From NCBI GenBank assembly GCA_902489575.1, contig CABUAQ010000070.1, positions 1 through 10,871 on the forward strand: a DNA stretch of 10,871 nucleotides, in the 5' to 3' direction. The translations under genes were made by a program, and so were the position numbers. The notes below the pieces were generated by a model that was not told the DNA's origin, made no database searches, and was given only the letters and a program-made list of their open reading frames with translations. This document shows positions 1-6,380 of this stretch, piece by piece. Positions within the stretch are counted from its first letter, which is position 1. Every line of letters begins with the position of its first letter. The stretch comes from an uncultured bacterium (GTDB lineage Bacteria; Cyanobacteriota; Vampirovibrionia; Gastranaerophilales; Gastranaerophilaceae).

Positions 1-339
1 CCGGAAAAAATGCGTCAAAGGTTTTTCAAAGTAAGGGATACTGAAATTTTAAACAACAATATTGGAGATAAAAAATCAGAACCATCAATATTTTACGGAA
101 TTGATTATAATCACGGTTATGATAATTATTTTTTCGACTATGATAAAATTTTCCCTCTGAAAAAAATTATGTTTGAAAATACGGAATTCCCTTGTCCTAA
201 TGATTCAGAGTTTGTTTTGAAGCAAACTTTTGGGGATTACATGAGTATTCCTAATGATTGTTTTCCAACTCATACTAGTTTTAATGATACAAAATTGGAA
301 TCCGATTTGGATAAATTTATAGGTGAAAAATATGAATAA
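1..339 (+). CDS. LicD-family phosphotransferase, C-terminal part (5' end outside window)
   Basis: The frame is open from base 1 (Pro-Glu-Lys before the first Met at base 10) to TAA at 337-339, so this is the 3' end of a longer gene. The visible 112 residues end in the arrangement typical of LicD-family C-termini: a 'FPLKKIMFEN' strand, then a 'P-x-D' segment ('FPCPND'), then 'FGDYMSIPND', matching the family's F-L-x-x-x-x-FE...P...YGDYM-x-LP pattern. LicD proteins transfer phosphocholine, or another small phospho group from a CDP-linked donor, onto surface glycans such as teichoic acid or lipopolysaccharide. The N-terminal half with the catalytic motifs is not in the window, so activity cannot be judged. 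The stop overlaps the start of the aminotransferase gene by 8 bases, pointing to translational coupling. The cytidylyltransferase two genes on would supply a CDP-linked donor, which fits the assignment. The family call rests on the C-terminal pattern only. Confidence 0.72.
   Translation, partial: PEKMRQRFFKVRDTEILNNNIGDKKSEPSIFYGIDYNHGYDNYFFDYDKIFPLKKIMFENTEFPCPNDSEFVLKQTFGDYMSIPNDCFPTHTSFNDTKLESDLDKFIGEKYE
321..325 (+). promoter_or_regulatory. Ribosome binding site of the aminotransferase
   Basis: AGGTG lies 6 bases before ATG 332. It includes the GTG at 323, which would give a start three codons longer. A Shine-Dalgarno sequence cannot serve a start codon inside itself, so ATG 332 is the better start. 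Confidence 0.55.
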
Positions 340-1411
340 AAAATTATTAATGGTATTAGGACCGACAGAAATAGAAGAAGATATTTTGCAACTTGGAGCT
401 GAACCGCAGGTTTATATGAGAACCCTTGATTATTCAGAAAAACTTCAAAGAATATTTGAAAATCTTCAATACGTTTTCCAAACAAAAAACCCTGTAGTAT
501 TTTTCGCTTCATCAGGTACAGGAGCAATGGAAGCTGCGGTAACAAATGTTCTATCAAGAGGCGATAAAGCTCTATATATAAACGGCGGTTCTTTTGGTAA
601 CAGGTGGGGAAAACTTTGTCAACGCCATCAAATAGAAACTGTTGAAATCAAAGTAGAATTTGGAGATAGTGTTAAACCGGAGTTAGTACGTCAAGAATTA
701 GATAAACACGAAAATATAAAAGCAGTATTTGCAACTTTGGATGAAACATCTTCCGGTGCATTAACAGATATCAAATCCATTGGAGAAATTGTAAAAAATT
801 ATCCTGATACAATTTTTGTAGTTGATTGTGTTTCAGGTTTAATAGTTGAACCAATGCAAACAGATGATTGGTTTGTAGATGTAGCTGTTTCAAGTTCTCA
901 AAAAGCAATGGCAATTCCTCCTGGATTAGGTTTTATGTCAATAAGTGATAAGGCTTTGAAATTTGCAGAAAATGCTGATTTAAGAACTTTTTATTTTGAT
1001 ATTTTTGATCATATTGCGAACTGGAAACGTAATCAAACGCCGTTTACACCTGCTGTCAGCTTGCTAAACCAGCTTGATTGCCGTTTGGCAAAAATAAAAG
1101 AAGAAGGTTTAGAATCTTATAGAAAAAGGTATTATCGTTTGACAAATTTAATAAGGGAAGGATTAAAAAGTTTAGGTTTTGAAGTTCTTGCGAAATATCC
1201 TGCAAATTGCGTAACGGGAATTTTGACAAATAAATATGATGCATCTGAAATTGTTAGAATAATGAGAGAAAAACACAATATTGAAATAGCTCCTTCAGGT
1301 GGAGATTTGAAAACTAAACTTTTTAGAGTAGGTAATTTTGGTGCAGTAACAGAACAGCATATTGAAAGATTTTTATCGGCAATGAAAGAAACTTTAAAGG
1401 AGTTAGGGTAA
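332..1411 (+). CDS. Class V PLP-dependent aminotransferase (PhnW / alanine-glyoxylate type)
   Basis: A 359-residue pyridoxal-phosphate aminotransferase of fold type I, class V. Near the N-terminus it has 'LGPTEIEEDI' (substrate-side loop). 'SSGTGAMEAAV' near residue 60 is the cofactor phosphate loop, 'VVDCVSG' near residue 164 carries the Asp that contacts the pyridine nitrogen (about D165), and 'SSSQKAMAIPPGLGF' carries the Schiff-base lysine (about K191). 'FRVGNFG' near the C-terminus is the usual substrate-carboxylate Arg motif. Length is normal. Family members include 2-aminoethylphosphonate-pyruvate, alanine-glyoxylate and serine-glyoxylate transaminases; sequence alone does not fix the substrate. 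It sits between licD and a TagD-like cytidylyltransferase, overlapping the first by 8 bases and abutting the second. I therefore infer that it makes an amino group on a small phosphate or phosphonate that is later activated with CTP. Start chosen at ATG 332; GTG 323 is the alternative. Confidence 0.85.
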   Translation: MNKKLLMVLGPTEIEEDILQLGAEPQVYMRTLDYSEKLQRIFENLQYVFQTKNPVVFFASSGTGAMEAAVTNVLSRGDKALYINGGSFGNRWGKLCQRHQIETVEIKVEFGDSVKPELVRQELDKHENIKAVFATLDETSSGALTDIKSIGEIVKNYPDTIFVVDCVSGLIVEPMQTDDWFVDVAVSSSQKAMAIPPGLGFMSISDKALKFAENADLRTFYFDIFDHIANWKRNQTPFTPAVSLLNQLDCRLAKIKEEGLESYRKRYYRLTNLIREGLKSLGFEVLAKYPANCVTGILTNKYDASEIVRIMREKHNIEIAPSGGDLKTKLFRVGNFGAVTEQHIERFLSAMKETLKELG

Positions 1412-1885
1412 ATGATTGGGAATAAAACTGTAGTTTATACATCAGGCACATTTGACATGCTGCATTTTAATCATTTAAAAATGATTGAATATGCAAGGGC
1501 GCTTGGAGATATTTTAATTGTCGGTGTTAATACAGATGAGCTTGTTGCATCATATAAATCTCAACCGATTATTCCTTTTGAAGAAAGAATTGCTTTGATG
1601 AAAGCTATTAAAGGTCCCGATATTGTTATACCTCAAAAATCACTTGATCACACCGATAAAGTTGATAAATTACATTTTGATATATTTGTTGTAGGAGATG
1701 ATTGGGCAGGAAAATATGATTATTTGAAAAAGCAGGGGGTCGATGTTGTATATTTTCCATATGGAGATGGTGTAAGTTCTACAACTCTTAAAAAGAAAAT
1801 TTATAATAATTATAAAAAACTTCAACAAAAAGTAGATAATCATCTTCCTGCAAATTTGGATATAAAAAAAGTGCAGGATAATTGA
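1412..1885 (+). CDS. TagD-like cytidylyltransferase with altered catalytic motifs
   Basis: A 157-residue single-domain nucleotidyltransferase resembling glycerol-3-phosphate cytidylyltransferase (TagD/GCT). It has the N-terminal strand and turn 'SGTFDMLHFNH' (residues 11-21), 'EERIALMKAI' (57-66), 'VVGDDWAGKYDYL' (93-105) and the C-terminal 'GVSSTTLKKKI' (120-130), in TagD order and spacing. Such enzymes join CTP to a phosphorylated alcohol, releasing pyrophosphate and a CDP-linked donor. Differences from B. subtilis TagD, aligned by eye, are HxGH read as HFNH, TagD Arg63 replaced by Lys67, and Arg113 of the RTEGISTT motif replaced by Tyr117. Both histidines and the GDDW motif remain, so activity is plausible but the substrate may not be glycerol 3-phosphate. 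About 27 residues follow the catalytic domain. The ATG directly follows the aminotransferase TAA and has AAGGAG nine bases upstream. It is probably the CDP-donor enzyme for the LicD transferase. Confidence 0.82.
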   Translation: MIGNKTVVYTSGTFDMLHFNHLKMIEYARALGDILIVGVNTDELVASYKSQPIIPFEERIALMKAIKGPDIVIPQKSLDHTDKVDKLHFDIFVVGDDWAGKYDYLKKQGVDVVYFPYGDGVSSTTLKKKIYNNYKKLQQKVDNHLPANLDIKKVQDN

Positions 1886-1909
1886 TTTTTGAACTACAAT
1901 TTTCACAAT

Positions 1910-1916
1910 GGAAGGA
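1910..1916 (+). promoter_or_regulatory. Ribosome binding site of the glycosyltransferase
   Basis: GGAAGGA lies 10 bases before ATG 1927. This site, and the usual glycosyltransferase beginning 'MPKVSIIVPVYN', favour ATG 1927 over the in-frame TTG at 1882, which would overlap the preceding gene by 4 bases. Confidence 0.6.
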
Positions 1917-1926
1917 TAAAAAACAA

Positions 1927-2802
1927 ATGCCAAAAGTATCAATAATAGTTCCCGTTTATAATGTGGAAAAATATTTATCAAAATGTCTTGATAATTTAAT
2001 TAATCAAACATTAAAAGATATTGAAATTATATGTGTTAACGATGGTTCAAAAGATTCTTCGGCTGAAATTCTAGAAAAATATGCACAAAAAGACAAACGA
2101 ATTGTCGTATTAAATCAGGAAAATGCAGGATTATCGGCTGCCAGAAATAACGGTATGGATATAGCAAAAGGTGAATATATCGGTTTTGTTGATTCAGATG
2201 ACTGGGTTGATTTAGACTTTTTTGAAAAACTTTATGACACTGCAAAAAAATATGATTGTGAAATTGCAGTTGCGGACTTTATAAGAGAACATCCAAGAAA
2301 AAAGAAAAAACGTCTAAACTTAAAAGAAGAAAAGGTTTACCAGACAACAGAGGAAAAGTATCTTATCTGCAAAACCTACAGAGAAGGTTGTATCTGGAAT
2401 AAAATTTATAAAACAGAATTTTTAAAATCAATAAATTTAAAGTTTGTCACAGGTATGTATTATGAAGATAGAGATTTTACTGCTCGTTCCCTGCATTTTT
2501 CAAAAAAATTGGTAACCGTTCCAAATACATACTATAGATATTTTGTTAACCCTAAATCTATTGTTAAAAAAGGATTAAACAAAATCCAGGATGAGCATTA
2601 TATCCTTGTAAGGCAACAAGTTCTGCAATTTATAAAAGATCAGGGAATAAATGTTCCGGACGGACTTTATAAAGCTGAAACATATAGATTTAAAATATTC
2701 GGAAAGACTTTGTTCACAATAAAAGAAAGCATAAAAAGCAGATACATTTTTTTGTTCGGGAAAATAAATATTTTCAAATACAAATCCCAAAACGTGAAAT
2801 AA
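1927..2802 (+). CDS. Family 2 (GT-A) glycosyltransferase
   Basis: A 291-residue inverting glycosyltransferase of family GT2. The N-terminal GT-A domain starts 'VSIIVPVYNVEKYLSKCLDNL', typical of the family. 'VNDGSKDSS' (about residues 37-45) binds the nucleotide, 'NAGLSAARNNGM' (66-77) follows, and 'FVDSDDW' (87-93) contains the metal-binding DxD. A conserved-looking 'WNKIYKTEFL' and 'YYEDRDFT' in the second half match the acceptor side and the likely catalytic base (ED) of EpsJ/WcaA-like enzymes. There is no membrane segment, so it probably works at the inner face of the membrane, adding one sugar from a nucleotide-sugar to a lipid-linked glycan. The C-terminus is very basic. It lies 41 bases after the cytidylyltransferase in the same direction and probably closes the operon. 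Sugar and linkage cannot be read from sequence. hisS converges on it with 9 bases between the stop codons. Confidence 0.9.
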   Translation: MPKVSIIVPVYNVEKYLSKCLDNLINQTLKDIEIICVNDGSKDSSAEILEKYAQKDKRIVVLNQENAGLSAARNNGMDIAKGEYIGFVDSDDWVDLDFFEKLYDTAKKYDCEIAVADFIREHPRKKKKRLNLKEEKVYQTTEEKYLICKTYREGCIWNKIYKTEFLKSINLKFVTGMYYEDRDFTARSLHFSKKLVTVPNTYYRYFVNPKSIVKKGLNKIQDEHYILVRQQVLQFIKDQGINVPDGLYKAETYRFKIFGKTLFTIKESIKSRYIFLFGKINIFKYKSQNVK

Positions 2803-2811
2803 TTAATAGTA

Positions 2812-4059
2812 CTAATTCGATAAATCAAGCATCTTGACACAATTTGCACGGTCAACGGTGATTTGTTTACCGCTTTCCAAATTCTTGATAGACACCTGAT
2901 GCTTTAAAATTTCATCTTCACCTAATATTATGGCATATTTTGCAATTTTTGAGGCTTTTTCTAATTGTTTAGTAAATTTCTTATTAGTTAAATCAAATTC
3001 AACACTCAATCCCTGATGTCTTAATTCTTCAGTTAAAACAAAAGCATCAACAGGAAAATTTGAAACAACATAACCATTAAGCTTTTTCGCTTCTTTTGGA
3101 GTTAAAAGAGAAATCAATCTTTCCATACCCATTGCAAAACCCACAGCAGGTGTTGGTTCTCCGCCAAGCTGTTCGACCAGACTATCGTATCTTCCGCCGC
3201 CGCAAACAGCGTTTTGAGAACCCAAATTATTTGATTTTATCTCAAAAACAGTTCTGTTGTAGTAATCTAGCCCTCTTACCAACAATTTATTTTCAGAATA
3301 TCGTACACCCATTTTATCCAAATACAATTTCAATTCTGTATAATGTTCAGCACACTCTTCGCAAATAAAATCCGAATTGATAACTTCTTGAACTTCAGGT
3401 TTTTCAAAAATTTCCTTACAAGATTCAACTTTACAATCAAGCAATCTTAGAGGATTTTTCTCATATCTTGTCTGGCAATCTTCGCATAAATCATTGAAAT
3501 AAGGCTGCAAAACAGCTTTTAATCTTGTTTTAAATTCTTCACGACATTTCGGACAGCCTAGAGAATTTATCTCAACATCCAAATCATTTAATCCGATTGC
3601 CTTCAAATAATTAACCGCTGCCAAAATTACTTCTGCATCTGCTGTAGGCTGCTTAATTCCAAACATTTCCACCCCGACCTGATGGAACTGTCTTTGACGT
3701 CCGGCCTGAGGTCTTTCATACCTAAACATCGGACCGTGATACCAGAGTTTTACCGGAGCAGATAACCTTGACATACCGTTTTCAATATAAGAACGAACAA
3801 CACCTGCAGTATTTTCAGGTCGCAATGTTATTGACCTGTCACTTTTTTCAAAAGTATACATTTCTTTATTTACAATATCGGTTGTATCTCCAACACCACG
3901 GGCAAACAACTCAGTAACTTCAATAATGGGGGTTCTTAATTCCCTAAACCCGTATTTTGAAAATACATCATAAGCTTTTTTTTCTATAAAATGCCACATG
4001 TTTACGTCCTGTGGCAATATATCTTTTGTTCCTTTTAATACTTTAATAATCTTAGCCAT
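2812..4059 (-). CDS. hisS: Histidyl-tRNA synthetase
   Basis: A 415-residue class II aminoacyl-tRNA synthetase charging tRNA-His in the cytoplasm. It opens with 'VLKGTKDILPQD'. Motif 2 is 'FRYERPQAGRQRQFHQVGVE' (112-131), the histidine-specific motifs are 'LVRGLDYYNRTVFE' (260-273) and 'CGGGRYDSL' (286-294), and motif 3 is 'GFAMGMERL' (307-315). A C-terminal anticodon-binding domain runs from about 328 and includes 'ILGEDEI'. Between motif 2 and the histidine motifs is the bacterial insertion domain with eight cysteines, including CPKC (169-172), CEDC (192-195) and CEEC (233-236), which could bind metal; this occurs in many bacterial HisRS. Length is normal. I choose ATG 4059 because an in-frame TTG at 4080 falls inside the promoter spacer. 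There is no Shine-Dalgarno sequence, and the promoter places transcription start at about this ATG, implying a leaderless mRNA. Convergent with the glycosyltransferase; no terminator seen between them. Confidence 0.97.
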   Translation of the reverse strand: MAKIIKVLKGTKDILPQDVNMWHFIEKKAYDVFSKYGFRELRTPIIEVTELFARGVGDTTDIVNKEMYTFEKSDRSITLRPENTAGVVRSYIENGMSRLSAPVKLWYHGPMFRYERPQAGRQRQFHQVGVEMFGIKQPTADAEVILAAVNYLKAIGLNDLDVEINSLGCPKCREEFKTRLKAVLQPYFNDLCEDCQTRYEKNPLRLLDCKVESCKEIFEKPEVQEVINSDFICEECAEHYTELKLYLDKMGVRYSENKLLVRGLDYYNRTVFEIKSNNLGSQNAVCGGGRYDSLVEQLGGEPTPAVGFAMGMERLISLLTPKEAKKLNGYVVSNFPVDAFVLTEELRHQGLSVEFDLTNKKFTKQLEKASKIAKYAIILGEDEILKHQVSIKNLESGKQITVDRANCVKMLDLSN

Positions 4060-4065
4060 AAAAAA

Positions 4066-4093
4066 ATTATATAATTTCAAGAAATATTGTCAA
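4066..4093 (-). promoter_or_regulatory. Consensus sigma-70 promoter of hisS
   Basis: On the minus strand TTGACA (4093-4088) is followed after 16 bases by TATAAT (4071-4066), a perfect match to both vegetative hexamers. Transcription would start about 7 bases on, near 4059, which is the A of the hisS ATG. No T-box or other leader fits in such a transcript. Confidence 0.8.
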
Positions 4094-4108
4094 AGGGGGA
4101 GGTAAACA

Positions 4109-4145
4109 TTTGTCATTGCGAGGGAACATAGTGACCGTGGCAATC
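4109..4145 (+). repeat. Dispersed short repeat, copy 1
   Basis: The copy begins TTTGTCATTGC and ends AGTGACCGTGGCAATC. It matches the reverse complement of 6381-6418 at about 32 of 36 aligned positions. The ends pair weakly (ATTGC with GCAAT), so it is partly palindromic. Short intergenic elements starting GTCATTGCGAG and ending GGCAATC occur in many unrelated bacteria, and this looks like one of them. It lies between the divergent hisS and gloA promoters and encodes nothing plausible. Confidence 0.8.
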
Positions 4146-4194
4146 AAGAGGTAAATATAAATTTATTCTTTTTTACAAAATGCAGATAGTTTTA

Positions 4195-4203
4195 TGATAT
4201 AAT
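4195..4203 (+). promoter_or_regulatory. Extended -10 promoter of gloA
   Basis: TGATATAAT is a perfect -10 hexamer (4198-4203) with the upstream TG of an extended -10. The nearest -35-like element, TTTACA at 4172-4177, is 20 bases away, too far to be normal, so the extended -10 may carry the promoter. Transcription would start near 4210. Confidence 0.6.
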
Positions 4204-4229
4204 TTAAACGCAGACTAGGAGGGTTACCA

Positions 4230-4613
4230 ATGAAACTATTACACACAATGATTAGAGTAAAAGATCCTGAAGCAAGTGTTAACTTCTATACAGAACTTTT
4301 AAATATGAAACTTGATAAAAAGAAAAGACTTGAGGATTGCTGGCTTTACTTTTTAAATGATGAAGACGGAACAACTCAATTAGAGTTAACTGCAAATGAT
4401 GAAACTCCTGAAAACGGTTATGAATTAGGTAATGGTTTTGGTCATTTGGCATTTTCTGTAGAATCTTTAGACGAATTTAGCAAAAAGCTTAACAATCTTG
4501 GTTACGAATATTTGTACGAACCGTTCGACCTAAATGGTAAAGGGACAAAAATTGCGTTTATTAAAGATCCTGACGGATATGAAATAGAATTAATTGAAAA
4601 AGTAATATGGTAA
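4230..4613 (+). CDS. gloA: Lactoylglutathione lyase (glyoxalase I), VOC superfamily
   Basis: A 127-residue two-module VOC protein resembling E. coli GloA (135 residues) along its whole length: 'MKLLHTMIRVKDPEASVNFYTELLNMKL' at the start, 'ELGNGFGHLAFSV' in the middle and 'KDPDGYEIELIEK' at the end. All four metal ligands are present: H5, E52, H72 and E120. The enzyme isomerises the glutathione hemithioacetal of methylglyoxal to S-lactoylglutathione in the cytoplasm. The short form without insertions is the type usually activated by Ni or Co rather than Zn. No thiol-synthesis genes are in the window, so the thiol in this organism is open. A strong Shine-Dalgarno AGGAGGG (4217-4223) stands 6 bases before the ATG. 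It follows its own promoter and precedes murA by 54 bases, possibly co-transcribed with it. Confidence 0.92.
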   Translation: MKLLHTMIRVKDPEASVNFYTELLNMKLDKKKRLEDCWLYFLNDEDGTTQLELTANDETPENGYELGNGFGHLAFSVESLDEFSKKLNNLGYEYLYEPFDLNGKGTKIAFIKDPDGYEIELIEKVIW

Positions 4614-4617
4614 TAAC

Positions 4618-4644
4618 TTTACATTATATAGTGAAATATATGAT
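4618..4644 (+). promoter_or_regulatory. Possible weak promoter before murA
   Basis: TTTACA (4618-4623) and TATGAT (4639-4644) are separated by 15 bases, shorter than optimal. They lie in the gloA-murA gap and could add transcription of murA, but readthrough from gloA is equally likely. Confidence 0.3.
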
Positions 4645-4657
4645 AAAGATTTCTTTC

Positions 4658-4662
4658 GGAGG
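4658..4662 (+). promoter_or_regulatory. Ribosome binding site of murA (TTG start)
   Basis: GGAGG five bases before TTG 4668. No ATG exists near the conserved N-terminus, so this site identifies TTG 4668 as the start. Confidence 0.75.
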
Positions 4663-4667
4663 CTAAA

Positions 4668-5987
4668 TTGGTAGAAAGATTTTATATAAAAGGCGGAACC
4701 CCTCTAAAAGGTGAAGTATCTATAGGCGGAGCAAAAAATTCAGTATTAAAGCTTATGGCTGCGGCAATTTTAGCAAAAGGTGAGTCTAAGATTTATAATG
4801 TACCGGATTTGACAGACGTTGAAATTATGCTCAACGTAATAGCTCAACTTGGTGCTAAAACAAGTTATGATAAAGAGGAAAAATCCTTGACAATTGATGC
4901 AACAGATATTACTAATGTAACCGCAAGTTATGAATTAGTAAGCAAAATGAGAGCATCATTTATTGTTTTGGGTGCGCTTGTTTCCCGCTGTAAAGAAGCA
5001 AGGGTTGCGTTACCTGGCGGATGTGCAATAGGGGAACGCCGTGTTGATTTCCACATCAGAGGATTGGAAGCTCTCGGTGCTAAAATCAAAATCGAAAATG
5101 GTTATGTTCATGCAAAAACCAACAAACTTATTGGTTCCGATGTTTATTTAGATATACCATCTGTTGGTGCAACAGAAAATATTATGCTTGCATCTGTATT
5201 AGCTGAAGGCTCTACAAAAATTCAAAATGCAGCCCAAGAACCTGAGATTGTTGATTTAGCAAACTTCTTAAATGCAATGGGGGCAGATATCAATGGTGCC
5301 GGAACCTCCGAAATTATAATTAATGGGGTTAAACAAACAGATCTACATCCGATTGAATACACAACAATTCCTGATAGAATCGAGGCAGGAACTTTTATGA
5401 CCGCAATCATTGCAACTAAAGGTAAAGGTATTATAAAAAATATCTATCCTGCACATTTAACATTTTTCACAGATAAATTATTGAAAATGGGTGCAAATAT
5501 TAAACTTTTAGATCCTACGTCTATGGAAGTCAGTTGTAAAAACCGATTGAATTCAATAAATTTTGTAACTCAGCCATATCCCGGTTTTCCTACTGATTTA
5601 CAATCAATGGCAATGACTCTTTTGACAACCGCAAACGGTGTCGGAATTATCACAGAAAGTTTATACGAAAATAGATTTATGCAGGTTCCTGATTTGAATA
5701 GAATGGGTGCTGATATCCATCAAGATAGAAATCATGCAATCGTTAAAGGTGTTAAAAAGCTTTCCGGAGCTACTCTTACCGCAAGCGATCTAAGAGCCGG
5801 AGCCTCACTTGTTGTTGCTGCATTGATGGCTGAGGGTAATTCTATTGTTGAAAAACTACATCATATAGATAGAGGATACGAAAATTTTGAAAATAAGATA
5901 AGATTGTTGGGAGGGAAAATAGAACGAAGAAATGATGATTCCCAAATGAACCTAGCGGAGGGTACACATAATGAGTCCTACTTATAA
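4668..5987 (+). CDS. murA: UDP-N-acetylglucosamine 1-carboxyvinyltransferase
   Basis: A 439-residue MurA, the first committed cytoplasmic step of peptidoglycan synthesis: transfer of enolpyruvate from phosphoenolpyruvate to UDP-GlcNAc. Key residues are present. K23-N24 lie in 'GGAKNSVLKLMAA', R95 in 'KMRASFIVLG', and the phosphoenolpyruvate-binding cysteine C119 in 'LPGGCAIGERRVDFHI'. That cysteine is the target of fosfomycin, so the enzyme should be of the sensitive type. The general base D310 lies in 'YPGFPTDLQ', and 'SDLRAGASLVVAALMAEG' (373-390) and 'IDRGYENFENKIRLLGG' (400-416) complete the fold. Length is slightly above the usual 417-430 because of a polar tail of about 19 residues after 'KIERR'; that tail is encoded across the next gene's ribosome binding site. 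The start codon is TTG. The 3' end overlaps the next gene by 17 bases. Confidence 0.97.
   Translation: MVERFYIKGGTPLKGEVSIGGAKNSVLKLMAAAILAKGESKIYNVPDLTDVEIMLNVIAQLGAKTSYDKEEKSLTIDATDITNVTASYELVSKMRASFIVLGALVSRCKEARVALPGGCAIGERRVDFHIRGLEALGAKIKIENGYVHAKTNKLIGSDVYLDIPSVGATENIMLASVLAEGSTKIQNAAQEPEIVDLANFLNAMGADINGAGTSEIIINGVKQTDLHPIEYTTIPDRIEAGTFMTAIIATKGKGIIKNIYPAHLTFFTDKLLKMGANIKLLDPTSMEVSCKNRLNSINFVTQPYPGFPTDLQSMAMTLLTTANGVGIITESLYENRFMQVPDLNRMGADIHQDRNHAIVKGVKKLSGATLTASDLRAGASLVVAALMAEGNSIVEKLHHIDRGYENFENKIRLLGGKIERRNDDSQMNLAEGTHNESYL
5957..5962 (+). promoter_or_regulatory. Ribosome binding site of the RWYDxDP protein inside murA
   Basis: GGAGGG lies 8 bases before ATG 5971, wholly inside the murA coding end. 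It supports the small downstream gene as real and translationally coupled to murA. Confidence 0.7.
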
Positions 5988-6309
5988 GCGTTGGTACGAT
6001 CATGACCCATTATTATTAGAAGTTATTGAGCTTTTAAGAAATTATCAAACAGAATTAAGAGCTCAAGCAGAAATATTTTTGCAAAAAATAGAAGAAAAAG
6101 TTTCTAAAGAAACTATTGATAAATTTTACGCAATGGTAAAACCGGTTAACGCAAATAATCGTTGGTATGATAAAGACCCTGTTATTTCAAAAACAGTTGA
6201 AATCTTAAGAATTGTACCACCTGAAGCTCAACGAATTTGCGCGCAGAATTTTATAAAAACGTTGAGAGAAATGGGCATAGAATACGAAAGTAAAAATGTG
6301 CAGATTTAA
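5971..6309 (+). CDS. Small unknown protein with duplicated RWYDxDP helical unit
   Basis: A 112-residue soluble protein I do not recognise. It contains two copies of one unit, 57 residues apart. The first, residues 7-43, begins RWYDHDP, then 'EVIELLR', then 'AQAEIFLQKIEEK'. The second, residues 64-102, begins RWYDKDP, then 'KTVEILR', then 'AQNFIKTLREMG'. Each therefore has a fixed RWYDxDP cap, an amphipathic helix ending in LR, and a second helix with A-Q and a Phe. There is no signal peptide, membrane segment, Cys pair or catalytic-looking motif, so a structural or binding role is more likely than an enzyme. It overlaps murA by 17 bases with its own strong ribosome binding site, and a terminator follows at once, making it the last gene of the murA unit. 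Similar small proteins may exist in Gastranaerophilales, but I recall this only vaguely. No function is assigned. Confidence 0.85.
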   Translation: MSPTYKRWYDHDPLLLEVIELLRNYQTELRAQAEIFLQKIEEKVSKETIDKFYAMVKPVNANNRWYDKDPVISKTVEILRIVPPEAQRICAQNFIKTLREMGIEYESKNVQI

Positions 6310-6338
6310 AAAGGTAAAAGGTTAGTAAGGTAGTAGAT

Positions 6339-6370
6339 AAAAGAACTCTTAAAAAGAGTTCTTTTTGTTT
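6339..6370 (+). terminator. Intrinsic terminator of the gloA-murA unit
   Basis: A 12-bp perfect stem (AAAAGAACTCTT at 6339-6350 with AAGAGTTCTTTT at 6354-6365) closes a 3-base AAA loop and runs into TTTTTGTTT. It starts 29 bases after the stop codon of the RWYDxDP gene. Confidence 0.88.
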
Positions 6371-6380
6371 ACTTTAGTAT

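Noticed and set aside
1670..1981. Minus-strand frame across the cytidylyltransferase and glycosyltransferase junction
   Set aside because: It is antisense to two well-supported genes, Ile/Phe-rich as expected from AT-rich complement, with no start signals.
2800..2816. AT-rich inverted sequence around AGTACT between the glycosyltransferase and hisS stops as a bidirectional terminator
   Set aside because: The arms pair imperfectly beyond the central AGTACT, and no T-run follows on either strand.
4078..4080. In-frame TTG as an earlier hisS start, adding seven residues
   Set aside because: It lies between the -35 and -10 of the consensus promoter, has no Shine-Dalgarno sequence, and the added residues are not part of the HisRS N-terminus.
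4094..4154. Short frame on the plus strand after a G-rich Shine-Dalgarno-like run, starting TTG 4116
   Set aside because: Only about a dozen codons, lying inside the dispersed repeat; the start is too far from the G-run.
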